DNA of 61,153 bases from Chitinophagaceae bacterium (lineage in GTDB: Bacteria > Bacteroidota > Bacteroidia > Chitinophagales > Chitinophagaceae), in assembly GCA_009693615.1 (NCBI GenBank), contig SHWX01000002.1, positions 1-61,153 on the forward strand, read 5' to 3'. This document shows, in pieces, positions 18,387 to 27,477 of this stretch (position 1 is its first letter; each line of letters starts with the position of its first letter). The position numbers and the translations under genes were made by a program. Under the pieces are notes generated by a model. That model searched no databases. It had not been told where the DNA came from and worked only from the letters and a program-made list of their open reading frames with translations.

Positions 18387-21116
18387 ATGAATAAAATACT
18401 GCTATTTTTTCTAGTTTTTATTTGTTTACAAACTAGTGCACAAAAAAAGGAATTAGACCATACTGTTTATGATAGTTGGCAATCCATTAGAGAAACCTCT
18501 TTTCATCCTCAAGGTAAATATATTGTTTATTCAATAGTGCCTCAAGAAGGGGACGCTACATTCATGATTAGAAATGTAAAAACAAGCAATGAATTTAGTA
18601 TTGCTAGAGCCACACAAGCAGTTTTTACAGAAAATGGTGAATATCTAGTAGCTAAAATTAAACCTAGTTTTGCTGAAACAAGAAAAGCCAAAATAGATAA
18701 AAAGAAAGCAGATGAAATGCCTAAAGACAGTTTAGTTATAGTTGAATTAGCAACTAGCACTATTCAAAAAATCCCCTCTGTAAAAAGCTTTCAATTGGCA
18801 GAACATGGCAATAATATTATTGTGTATTTGAAAGATAAAAAAGGAGAAGCTAAAGAAGGAAACGATTTAGTGATGAGAGATTTATCTTCGACTAAAGAAA
18901 AAACTTTCTCTAATGTGGCTCAATATTTAATACATCCGAAATCATTAGGTGTGGCTATGTATCAAGTTAAAACCAAACAAAAAGAGGCGCAAGTTATTTT
19001 AGCTACTATTGCAGACACCAATACAAAAGTTTTAACGAAGCAAGTATATACGGCTACCAATTTGACTTGGGATGAAGATGGAAAGCAGTTGGCTTATTTA
19101 GTAGAGAAAGATAGTGCCGATAAAGCCCTTCAAAAAAATTATTACCTAGCTTATTATACCCCTTCTTTAGACGTAGCAGTTTCAATATTTGATAAAACAA
19201 GTACTGCTATTCCAACTAATTATACCATTGGAGGAGATAGAAAAATAAAATTTAGTAAATCAGGTAACAAAATAGAACTGGGCGTGCAACCCATTTTACC
19301 TATCAAAGACACTAGTTTACCAGAATTTGAAAGAGTAAGTATTGATATTTGGCATTACAATGATCCTATCATTCAACCAGCTCAACAAAAAGCTTTAGAG
19401 AGCACTTTAAAGAGTACAGAACTAGTGGTCATAAGCACTACTACTAAAAATGCTACCTATTTAGGTAAAATTAAAGATAGAGATTTAATGACAACCGCTG
19501 AAGGAGATGGAGCCATTGCCTACGCCACTGTGGACTCTAGCTATTTGCTAGCATCTCAATGGCAAGGATTTTCTTTAAAAGATATTTATGCAATTGCGAC
19601 AAATGATGGTCAAAAAAAATTAATACAAAAAGAGTGGAAAGGGAATTTAATGAGCGCTTCTAATGATGGTAATGCTTTGTTGTATTATGATGAACCACAA
19701 AAAAAGTATTTTGCCTATAATGCAATAACGGGTAAAACCATTCAAATTGCGAAGGACATTAAAACTTCTTTGTTTGATGAAGAAAACGATTTACCAGATG
19801 ATCCTAATGCCTATGGCATTGCGAAATGGATGGACAATAACCAAGAAGTATTAATGTATGACAGGTATGATATTTGGTTAGTGGATGTGAATGGAATAAA
19901 AGCCTCCAAGAAATTAACCAATGGTAGAATGAATAAAATTATTTCAAGATTTGTAGAGACCGATGCAGAGCGTAAAACTTTAGCTAAAAATGCAACACTA
20001 TTGATTAAAGGATTTAGTGAGGTAGATAAGTCTGAATTAATTTCTACATTAACTCTTGCAGATGGAACATTCAACTTGATCAATCAAGTACCTATGCATT
20101 TTACCACTATAGTAGGGGCTTCACATTCTAATGATGTTGCGGTAATGCAGGAAGATGAAGTAAAATCTCCTAATTTATTTTTATATAAACTTGAAGCTAC
20201 AAAACAAAATCCAAGCAGCATTGCAACTATTAATAAGCAACAAGCAAATTATAATTGGATGAGTTCTCAAATAGTAAAGTGGAAAGCCTATACAGGTAAA
20301 ATGGCGGAGGGTGTTTTATACTTGCCTGAGAATTTCGATGCCAAGAAAAAATATCCCATGATTGTGTATTTCTATGAAAGAGGCAATCAAACGCTACATA
20401 ATTATTTAGCACCTGCGCCCACACCTTCTAGATTAAATATTCCTTTTTTTGCAAGTAGAGGCTACATTGTATTTGTACCCGATATTTGGTATACAAGAGG
20501 TTATCCTGGACAATCTGCTTATGACTATATATTAAGTGGTACCAGAGCTATGATTCAAAAAGGTTTTGTGGATAGCACCAAGGTAGGTTTACAAGGACAA
20601 AGTTGGGGAGGCTATCAAATTGCTTATTTGATTACTAAAACCAATTTATATGCAGCTGCTTGGGCAGGAGCGCCTGTTGTAAATATGACCAGTGCTTATT
20701 CAGGTATTCGATGGGGGCCGGGAATTAGTCGTCAATTCCAATATGAAAAATCTCAAACAAGATTAGGTGCTAGCTTATGGGAAAGACCCGACTTATATAT
20801 TAAGAACTCTCCTTTATTCTCTTTACCAAATATTAAAACACCTTTGGTAATAATGAGTAATGACGCCGACGATGCGGTGCCTTGGTATCAGGGTATTGAA
20901 ATGTACAGTGATATGAAACGTTTGAACAAGAAAGTTTGGTTATTGGTTTACAATAATGAAGCGCATAATTTAGTAGAGCGTAGAAATAGAAAAGATATAC
21001 AAATAAGAGAACAACAATTCTTTGATAGTTATTTAAAAGGAGCACCCATGCCAGAATGGTTATCTAAGGGTGTACCTGCTGTAATGAAAGGAAGAACCTG
21101 GGGTTTGAATTATTAA
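18387..21116 (+). CDS. S9-family prolyl oligopeptidase-like serine peptidase
   Basis: Signal peptide; WD-like repeats; 'GLQGQSWGGYQIAYL' (GxSxGG), 'SNDADDAVPWYQG', 'YNNEAHNL'. Confidence 0.88.
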   Translation: MNKILLFFLVFICLQTSAQKKELDHTVYDSWQSIRETSFHPQGKYIVYSIVPQEGDATFMIRNVKTSNEFSIARATQAVFTENGEYLVAKIKPSFAETRKAKIDKKKADEMPKDSLVIVELATSTIQKIPSVKSFQLAEHGNNIIVYLKDKKGEAKEGNDLVMRDLSSTKEKTFSNVAQYLIHPKSLGVAMYQVKTKQKEAQVILATIADTNTKVLTKQVYTATNLTWDEDGKQLAYLVEKDSADKALQKNYYLAYYTPSLDVAVSIFDKTSTAIPTNYTIGGDRKIKFSKSGNKIELGVQPILPIKDTSLPEFERVSIDIWHYNDPIIQPAQQKALESTLKSTELVVISTTTKNATYLGKIKDRDLMTTAEGDGAIAYATVDSSYLLASQWQGFSLKDIYAIATNDGQKKLIQKEWKGNLMSASNDGNALLYYDEPQKKYFAYNAITGKTIQIAKDIKTSLFDEENDLPDDPNAYGIAKWMDNNQEVLMYDRYDIWLVDVNGIKASKKLTNGRMNKIISRFVETDAERKTLAKNATLLIKGFSEVDKSELISTLTLADGTFNLINQVPMHFTTIVGASHSNDVAVMQEDEVKSPNLFLYKLEATKQNPSSIATINKQQANYNWMSSQIVKWKAYTGKMAEGVLYLPENFDAKKKYPMIVYFYERGNQTLHNYLAPAPTPSRLNIPFFASRGYIVFVPDIWYTRGYPGQSAYDYILSGTRAMIQKGFVDSTKVGLQGQSWGGYQIAYLITKTNLYAAAWAGAPVVNMTSAYSGIRWGPGISRQFQYEKSQTRLGASLWERPDLYIKNSPLFSLPNIKTPLVIMSNDADDAVPWYQGIEMYSDMKRLNKKVWLLVYNNEAHNLVERRNRKDIQIREQQFFDSYLKGAPMPEWLSKGVPAVMKGRTWGLNY

Positions 21117-22582
21117 ACATATTGAAACCACTGTCTGTTGGGATCCCAATTTTCAATTTCTTTACCTACCGCAGATAAGAATTTAGAGCCCATGGCTCCA
21201 TCTACAATACGGTGGTCATAGCTCATGCTAATAAACATCATATGACGCACTAGTATAGCATCGCCAGAGGGTGTTTCTACCACCACCGCTCTTTTTTTAA
21301 TAGCACCTAATGCTAGAATGGCCACTTGTGGTTGGTTAATAATAGGTGTGCCCATAATACTTCCAAAAGAACCCACATTGGTCACTGTGAAAGTACCCCC
21401 TTGTGTATCGGTTGGTTTTAATTGACCATTTCTAGCAGCTTGCGCTAAATTATTTACTGCCTTTGTTATACCAACAATACTTAATTGATTAGCGCCTTTA
21501 ATAACCGGCACAATTAAATTACCAGAAGGAAGGGCAGTGGCCATGCCAATATTTATATCTTTTTTAAGAATAATTTGATCACCTTCTAAGCTGCAATTAA
21601 TCATAGGGAATTGCTCAAGCACCGTCGCAATTGATTCTAAGAACATAGGTGTATAAGTAATCTTAGAGCCTTCTCTTCTTTCAAATAAATCTTTTACTTT
21701 CTCTCTCCATACCACCATATTGGTTACATCTACTTCTACAAAAGAAGTTACATGTGGGCTTGTTTGAACACTATCTACCATATGCTTTGCAATTAACTTG
21801 CGCATACGATCCATTTCTACAATTTCAGTGGCTCCTGAAACAATAACCTCATTAGGATTAGCTAGTTTGGAAGAAGCAGATAAATTAGAAGTCGTATTTT
21901 GATATACATCTATTGGCTTATTGAGTAAGGGTCTTGTAGCAGGTTCGTTTACTATTTGCTCCTGTATAGTTTGAGCTTGTCTATTTTGTTCACTTACCAT
22001 TGGACTAGGTAAATGAATGGCCATTTTTTTGCGCGCAATAAAATCTAAAATATCTTTTTTGGTAATTCTTCCATTACTGCCTGTACCATTAATATGCTGT
22101 AATTCATCCATAGCAACCCCTTCGTTCTGAGCAATATTTAAAACTAAGGGCGAATAAAATTTAGCTTCTTGTGCTGTATTAGTATTATTTTTTTTAATAG
22201 GAGCTGCTTCCATTTGTATAGGAGCAGATGGTACAAAAGGTACCTCTACTTTGACCGAAGGCTCATTGGTTACAATACTTTCAATTATAGGCGCTACTTT
22301 CTTTTCAACAATAGGAGCAGTTATAATAGCAGCAGCATTTTCTGTGGTGCTAATTCTTGCAATAACAGTACCAATAGGAACGACGCTATTTACTTCAAAT
22401 AAAATTTCTGCAATTGTGCCTTCTGTTGAGGAAGGAATCTCGCTATCTACCTTATCGGTAGCTATATCCAATAGTGTTTCATCCAGTTGAATAGTATCAC
22501 CCACTTTCTTATGCCATTTTAAAATGGTCGCCTCCATGATACTTTCACCCAACTTAGGTAAAACTAGATCCACAATTGGCAT
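21113..22582 (-). CDS. 2-oxo acid dehydrogenase E2 (dihydrolipoamide acyltransferase)
   Basis: N-terminal lipoyl domain 'LDIATDKVDSEIPS', PSBD, catalytic 'SYDHRIVDGAMGSKFL'. Confidence 0.9.
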   Translation of the reverse strand: MPIVDLVLPKLGESIMEATILKWHKKVGDTIQLDETLLDIATDKVDSEIPSSTEGTIAEILFEVNSVVPIGTVIARISTTENAAAIITAPIVEKKVAPIIESIVTNEPSVKVEVPFVPSAPIQMEAAPIKKNNTNTAQEAKFYSPLVLNIAQNEGVAMDELQHINGTGSNGRITKKDILDFIARKKMAIHLPSPMVSEQNRQAQTIQEQIVNEPATRPLLNKPIDVYQNTTSNLSASSKLANPNEVIVSGATEIVEMDRMRKLIAKHMVDSVQTSPHVTSFVEVDVTNMVVWREKVKDLFERREGSKITYTPMFLESIATVLEQFPMINCSLEGDQIILKKDINIGMATALPSGNLIVPVIKGANQLSIVGITKAVNNLAQAARNGQLKPTDTQGGTFTVTNVGSFGSIMGTPIINQPQVAILALGAIKKRAVVVETPSGDAILVRHMMFISMSYDHRIVDGAMGSKFLSAVGKEIENWDPNRQWFQYV

Positions 22583-22608
22583 ATGAGTTAATTTTAGTAA
22601 AAATAAGA

Positions 22609-23865
22609 CTAAATCTTATTGATTATTAATAACCTAAGCAAATTTATAGCCTGATTTGCTGTTACTTCTATATTTCTTAACCTGTCAAACCTTAGATAAA
22701 ATACCTTGGAAACCACTTTTTCTTTACTCGCCACACCCACCCAAACCATTCCTAATGGTTTTTCGGCAGTTTGACCACTTGGCCCCATAATGCCACTCAC
22801 CGAAATAGCATAATCTGTATTCATTTTCTCCCTAACAGCCAAGGCCATTTGTTCAACGGCTTCTTTACTCACTGCTCCTACAGTTTGTAAGATTTTAGTG
22901 GGAACGTCTAAAAACTCTGTTTTGATTCGATTATCATAGCTAATGATGCCTCCAGTGTAAAACTGAGAAGAGCCTGCATTTTTGGATAATAAATGGCCTA
23001 TATAACCACCTGTGCAACTTTCGGCAGTGGACACTGTTTGCTTTCTTTGTTTTAATAAATTACCCACTACCATTTCCATGGTTTCATCAGCGTCAGTTAC
23101 TAAATATTCTTTAACGGCTTGCTTCAAAGTCTCGAATTGCGTATTCACTTCTTTTTCCAACCCTTTTTCATCTTGACCAGATCCGGTTAATCTAAGTCGA
23201 ACCATTCCTATATTGGGTAGGTAGGCAAGTTTAATATTTGCAGGTAAACCCTTTTCAAAATGGGCAATATGTTCTGCTAAAAAGGATTCTCCAATACCTG
23301 CCGTTAAAAGTGTTTTATGCGCAATAAAAGGGGTGGTAAATGATTTTTGTATAACCGGAATAACTTGATTTTCGATTAACCATCTCATCTCGTGTGGTAC
23401 ACCGGGTAAAGAAAAATAATAAACACCTTCTTTTTTAAATAACATTCCAGGAGCAGTTCCTTTTTCATTAAATAATACTTCACAAACATCTGGAACTTCA
23501 GCTTGTTTTACGTTTCGATCAATCATGGGCCTTTTATGGATCGTCTCAAAAATATAGGTGATATGATCTAGGCTTGCTTGATGCACAATCATTTTGCCAC
23601 CAAAATATTCATTGAGTAGGGGTTTGGTAATATCATCTGCTGTAGGCCCTAGTCCTCCGGTGAGTATAATTATTTTACTTATTTGGGAGGCTGTATCTAA
23701 GGCATTAATGATATCTACTTTCTTGTCACCCACCGCAATTCTACTGTTAACAGGTATGCCTATTTTTAATAAGGCTTGCGCAATAAAGGCACTATTTGTA
23801 TCAATAACTTGCCCAATTAATAACTCGTCACCGATGGTAATAATGGTAGCTTGAATAGGGTTCAT
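22609..23865 (-). CDS. cinA: CinA-family nicotinamide mononucleotide deamidase-related protein
   Basis: 'IGDELLIGQVIDTNSAFIAQAL', 'LTGGLGPTADDIT', C-terminal 'STAESCTGGYIGHLL'. Confidence 0.92.
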   Translation of the reverse strand: MNPIQATIITIGDELLIGQVIDTNSAFIAQALLKIGIPVNSRIAVGDKKVDIINALDTASQISKIIILTGGLGPTADDITKPLLNEYFGGKMIVHQASLDHITYIFETIHKRPMIDRNVKQAEVPDVCEVLFNEKGTAPGMLFKKEGVYYFSLPGVPHEMRWLIENQVIPVIQKSFTTPFIAHKTLLTAGIGESFLAEHIAHFEKGLPANIKLAYLPNIGMVRLRLTGSGQDEKGLEKEVNTQFETLKQAVKEYLVTDADETMEMVVGNLLKQRKQTVSTAESCTGGYIGHLLSKNAGSSQFYTGGIISYDNRIKTEFLDVPTKILQTVGAVSKEAVEQMALAVREKMNTDYAISVSGIMGPSGQTAEKPLGMVWVGVASKEKVVSKVFYLRFDRLRNIEVTANQAINLLRLLIINKI

Positions 23866-23911
23866 TGAAACGGGGTTCTAGGTTGCAAAGTAAACTAAAA
23901 AACAGCGGTTT

Positions 23912-24322
23912 TTATCTAAAATAGGTGCTTAGTTTTTCAAGCATGGAAGCCGGCATACTAGCTCTTTTACCTAGTTTACTATCCATAAAATAAAGCTTCA
24001 CTTTACCAATAGTTAATAATTTCCCCTCCTCATTATAAATTTCCTGATCAAATATAATTTTATGCTCTGTAGGTAGTTCTTTTATTTGGGATTTGATAGT
24101 TAGTAAATCGTCGTATTTAGCAGGTCTTAAATACTTAATATTTAATTCCACTACAGGTAGCTTAATGCCCATATCCTCAATGCCTTTATAGCTTATACCT
24201 AAGTTTCTTAAGCTTTCCACTCTGCCCACTTCGAAATACTGAGCATAATTGCCATAATAAACCACATTCATGGGATCGGCTTCGGCATACCTTACTCTTA
24301 CCTGGGTGTTGAATTCGTACAT
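23912..24322 (-). CDS. Acyl-CoA thioesterase (4HBT, YbgC-like)
   Basis: 'VRYAEADPMNVVYYGNYAQYFEVGRVE' hotdog-fold signature. Confidence 0.88.
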   Translation of the reverse strand: MYEFNTQVRVRYAEADPMNVVYYGNYAQYFEVGRVESLRNLGISYKGIEDMGIKLPVVELNIKYLRPAKYDDLLTIKSQIKELPTEHKIIFDQEIYNEEGKLLTIGKVKLYFMDSKLGKRASMPASMLEKLSTYFR

Positions 24323-24341
24323 GTTTTATTGTTATTGTTGA

Positions 24342-24373
24342 CAAATTTACGAATGAATTCTGTTTTTCCACAA
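24342..24373 (-). promoter_or_regulatory. Promoter TTG-N21-TAAATTTG of the thioesterase gene
   Basis: On the minus strand: TTG at 24373-24371, 21-bp spacer, TAAATTTG at 24349-24342. Confidence 0.65.
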
Positions 24374-24438
24374 TAAGGGGTAAATAAGCTTCGTTTTATA
24401 AGTAGAGCGTAATTTTAGGTAATTAATAAACAAGCAGC

Positions 24439-27400
24439 ATGAAATCATTGAGCATTAGAGTAGGGGCCTACATTATATTAATGATTTTTGTATTTCATGC
24501 AAAAGCTCAATATAGCCAAAATGAGCGCCTATTAGACCCCGTTTTCCAAAAAGGGGTTAATGCACTACATCAAGGGGATACCCTGGCTGCTTTTCAATAT
24601 ATTCAATCGGCTTATCATTTTAAGTCAAATCAAGAAAATAGTAGAGAAGATAATATAAGAGAGGATATTATTTACTACTACACTTACTTGTCTCTTGTTT
24701 TACAAAAACCTACAGCCGAAAATTTAGCGCTCAATTTTTTAAAGTCTTCCAATAATAAAATCTTCAATGCTAGAATTAATTTCATTTTAGGGGACTACTA
24801 TGTTAAAAAACAAAATACCCAAGAAGCCTTAAATACTTTTGATAAAGTAAGGATTGCCGATTTGAATAATGAGGAGCTTATTACCATGAAATACCTGCAA
24901 GGCTATTTGTATTTCAAATTAGGTAATTGGGATAAGGCAACCAATTTATTAAATAGTGTTAGACAATTAAAGCAATCGGTGTATTATACCGATGCCAATT
25001 ATTATGCAGGCTTCATTGCACTTCAAAAAAAGGAATTTTCTTTGGCTTTGACTTGTTTTGAAATTGCCAGTAATAATGAGTCATACGCAAGGTTAACGCC
25101 GTTTTATATTAGTCAGATATATTATTTTAACGGTGATATAGATGCTGCCATGGTCAATTGTGAAAAAGCTTTGCAATTAGAAGGGCAGTATTATAATTTA
25201 CAATTACAGCAGTTAATGGGACATTTGTTGTTTGAGAAAAAACAATATCAAAAAGCAGTTCCTTATTTAGCAAAATATGTGGCTGCACAAGATAATGTGG
25301 AAGTACAAGACTTATACCAACTTTCTTTTTGTTATTTCCAAGATCAACAATGGGATAAATCAATTGAAGGGTTTAAAAAATTGGCCAATGTGGATGACTC
25401 TTTAGGTCAAAATAGTATGTATTTATTGGGAACGGCCTATTTAAAAGTAAATGACAAAAATGGAGCTAAGAATGCATTTATGCTCTGTGCTACTAAAAGT
25501 ATCAATTTAGAACAAAAAGAAATTTCATTATTTAACTATGGGAAGCTACTCGTAGAACTAAAACAGTACAGTGTTGCTATTACTGTATTAGATAAATTTA
25601 TTGAAAACTATCCTCAGTCTATTTACTTCGCAGAATCAAAATCTCTATGGATTACTGCCTTAGCTTATAATAATAATTTTAAGCAAGCATTAGAGGCCTA
25701 TCAATTAATAGAAACGCCTAGCCTTGAATTATTAAAAATATATCCTGCTATTTTATATGGGCTATCCTGTAATTTCATCAATGACGGAGAAGTAGAAAAG
25801 GCGTATTCTTTATTGAATCAATTAAGAAATGCACCTTATAATGGCAATTATCTATCTGCTACTCACTTCTGGTTAGGTGAAATAAGTTATAAGATGGGTA
25901 GAATTTCGGATGCCATTGGGTATTTACAGAAATACATGTTGGATCCCGTAAATGCAGGAGAAGTAAATGCTACTAATGCCAGGTATATATTAGGCTATTG
26001 TTTTTTAAAAAATGGAGCTTATCAAAAAGCACTTTTACAGTTTAAAGAGATATCAAGTATAAATCCAAGCACAGCGTTGGATCATTTTCAACAAGATGCC
26101 TTTGTAAGAGTAGCAGACTGTCAAATGATGTTAAAGAAAATGAATGAGGCCTTAACTACTTATCAGCGTGTGATAGATTTATCCTGGTCTTATGCCGACT
26201 ATGCCTTTTTACAAAAAGCGACTATATTAGGAGGCCTAGGGAAGGTGAATGAGAAAATTAAAATGCTAAGCAATTATGAATCTAGTTTCCCAAGCTCTGC
26301 TTATATTAATGATGCAAGAATGGAATTGGCCGATACTTATGTAAGTCAAGAAAAGTTTCAAGATGCTATTGCGCCTTTAACCAAAATAAGCTTAGATAAT
26401 ACAGCTACTCAATTTTACCCTCAGGCTTATTATAAATTAGGTATTGTATATTTTAATTTGGATAAAAATAAAATGGCGCTTACCACTTTCAAAGATTTAT
26501 ATGCGACTTATCCTAATTCTACTGAAAGTGAAAATGCCATTGAATATATTCGTAATATTTTTATTGAAGATCAGACACCAGAATTATATGTTCAGTTTAT
26601 GAACGACTATGGCCACCCTTTAACGGTGAATGAACAAGACTCTTTAATATTCAGGGCATCTGTTATTAAGTATGAGCAAAAAAGATATACAGAATCGGCT
26701 TCTGGCTTTGGTACATATTTACAAAAGTTTCCCAATGGCAAGTATAGCCTTGAAGCCACGCATTTAATGGCAGAAATTGCTTATTCTAAACAAACCTATG
26801 ATACCGCCTTGGTTTATTTTTCTAAACTAGCTGATATCGCGCCAAATACCTATGCAGAAAGAGCAGCCCTCATTGCTGCTAGATTAAATTATTTTAATTA
26901 CCAAAGGTACGATTTAGCTGAAAAATATTTTTCTATATTATTACAAATAGCAACACAGAAAGAAAATAGTACAGAAGCTATTAAAGGTCTATTAAGATGC
27001 CAATATAAAGCGGAGAAATGGGCGGATGCCAATACAATTGCCCAACAAATTATAGAGGATAAAAATAGCGCCATGGATGATATTGAAATGGCTAATATGA
27101 CCATTTATCATCAGAAATTACTAACAGGAGATACTAGTGCAGCTTTACAAATACTTTCCAATGTAATTAAAAATGGGTCTAGTGTAATAACTGCTGAAGC
27201 GCATTACCAAGTAGCCAATTTATATTTATTACAAAATAAATTAATCTTGGCTGAGAAAACTGCTTTTGATATTATTAAAAAACAAGCTTCTTATGAATAC
27301 TGGGTCACTAAAACCTATATATTATTAGGAGATATTTATGTTGCACAGAAAGACAATTTCAATGCAATTGCTACTTATAAAAGTGTAGCCGATAATGCCA

Positions 27401-27471
27401 CTATTGAACCACTTAAAATTGTTGCTGCTCAAAAGTTAAAAGAACTTACAGTAACATCAACAATTAAATAA
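24439..27471 (+). CDS. Large tetratricopeptide-repeat protein, secreted
   Basis: Signal peptide then many TPR-like repeats ('AYYKLGIVYFNLDKNKMALTTFKDLYATYPNS'). Confidence 0.85.
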   Translation: MKSLSIRVGAYIILMIFVFHAKAQYSQNERLLDPVFQKGVNALHQGDTLAAFQYIQSAYHFKSNQENSREDNIREDIIYYYTYLSLVLQKPTAENLALNFLKSSNNKIFNARINFILGDYYVKKQNTQEALNTFDKVRIADLNNEELITMKYLQGYLYFKLGNWDKATNLLNSVRQLKQSVYYTDANYYAGFIALQKKEFSLALTCFEIASNNESYARLTPFYISQIYYFNGDIDAAMVNCEKALQLEGQYYNLQLQQLMGHLLFEKKQYQKAVPYLAKYVAAQDNVEVQDLYQLSFCYFQDQQWDKSIEGFKKLANVDDSLGQNSMYLLGTAYLKVNDKNGAKNAFMLCATKSINLEQKEISLFNYGKLLVELKQYSVAITVLDKFIENYPQSIYFAESKSLWITALAYNNNFKQALEAYQLIETPSLELLKIYPAILYGLSCNFINDGEVEKAYSLLNQLRNAPYNGNYLSATHFWLGEISYKMGRISDAIGYLQKYMLDPVNAGEVNATNARYILGYCFLKNGAYQKALLQFKEISSINPSTALDHFQQDAFVRVADCQMMLKKMNEALTTYQRVIDLSWSYADYAFLQKATILGGLGKVNEKIKMLSNYESSFPSSAYINDARMELADTYVSQEKFQDAIAPLTKISLDNTATQFYPQAYYKLGIVYFNLDKNKMALTTFKDLYATYPNSTESENAIEYIRNIFIEDQTPELYVQFMNDYGHPLTVNEQDSLIFRASVIKYEQKRYTESASGFGTYLQKFPNGKYSLEATHLMAEIAYSKQTYDTALVYFSKLADIAPNTYAERAALIAARLNYFNYQRYDLAEKYFSILLQIATQKENSTEAIKGLLRCQYKAEKWADANTIAQQIIEDKNSAMDDIEMANMTIYHQKLLTGDTSAALQILSNVIKNGSSVITAEAHYQVANLYLLQNKLILAEKTAFDIIKKQASYEYWVTKTYILLGDIYVAQKDNFNAIATYKSVADNATIEPLKIVAAQKLKELTVTSTIK

Positions 27472-27477
27472 TCCATT

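Noticed and set aside
22169-22490. Two overlapping plus-strand ORFs opposite the E2 gene
   Set aside because: Antisense to the Ala/Pro/Val-rich linker of the E2 protein; low complexity, no motifs.
24322-24340. TTATTGTTATTGTTG run as a possible microsatellite
   Set aside because: Too short; typical AT-rich Bacteroidota 5' leader of the thioesterase gene.
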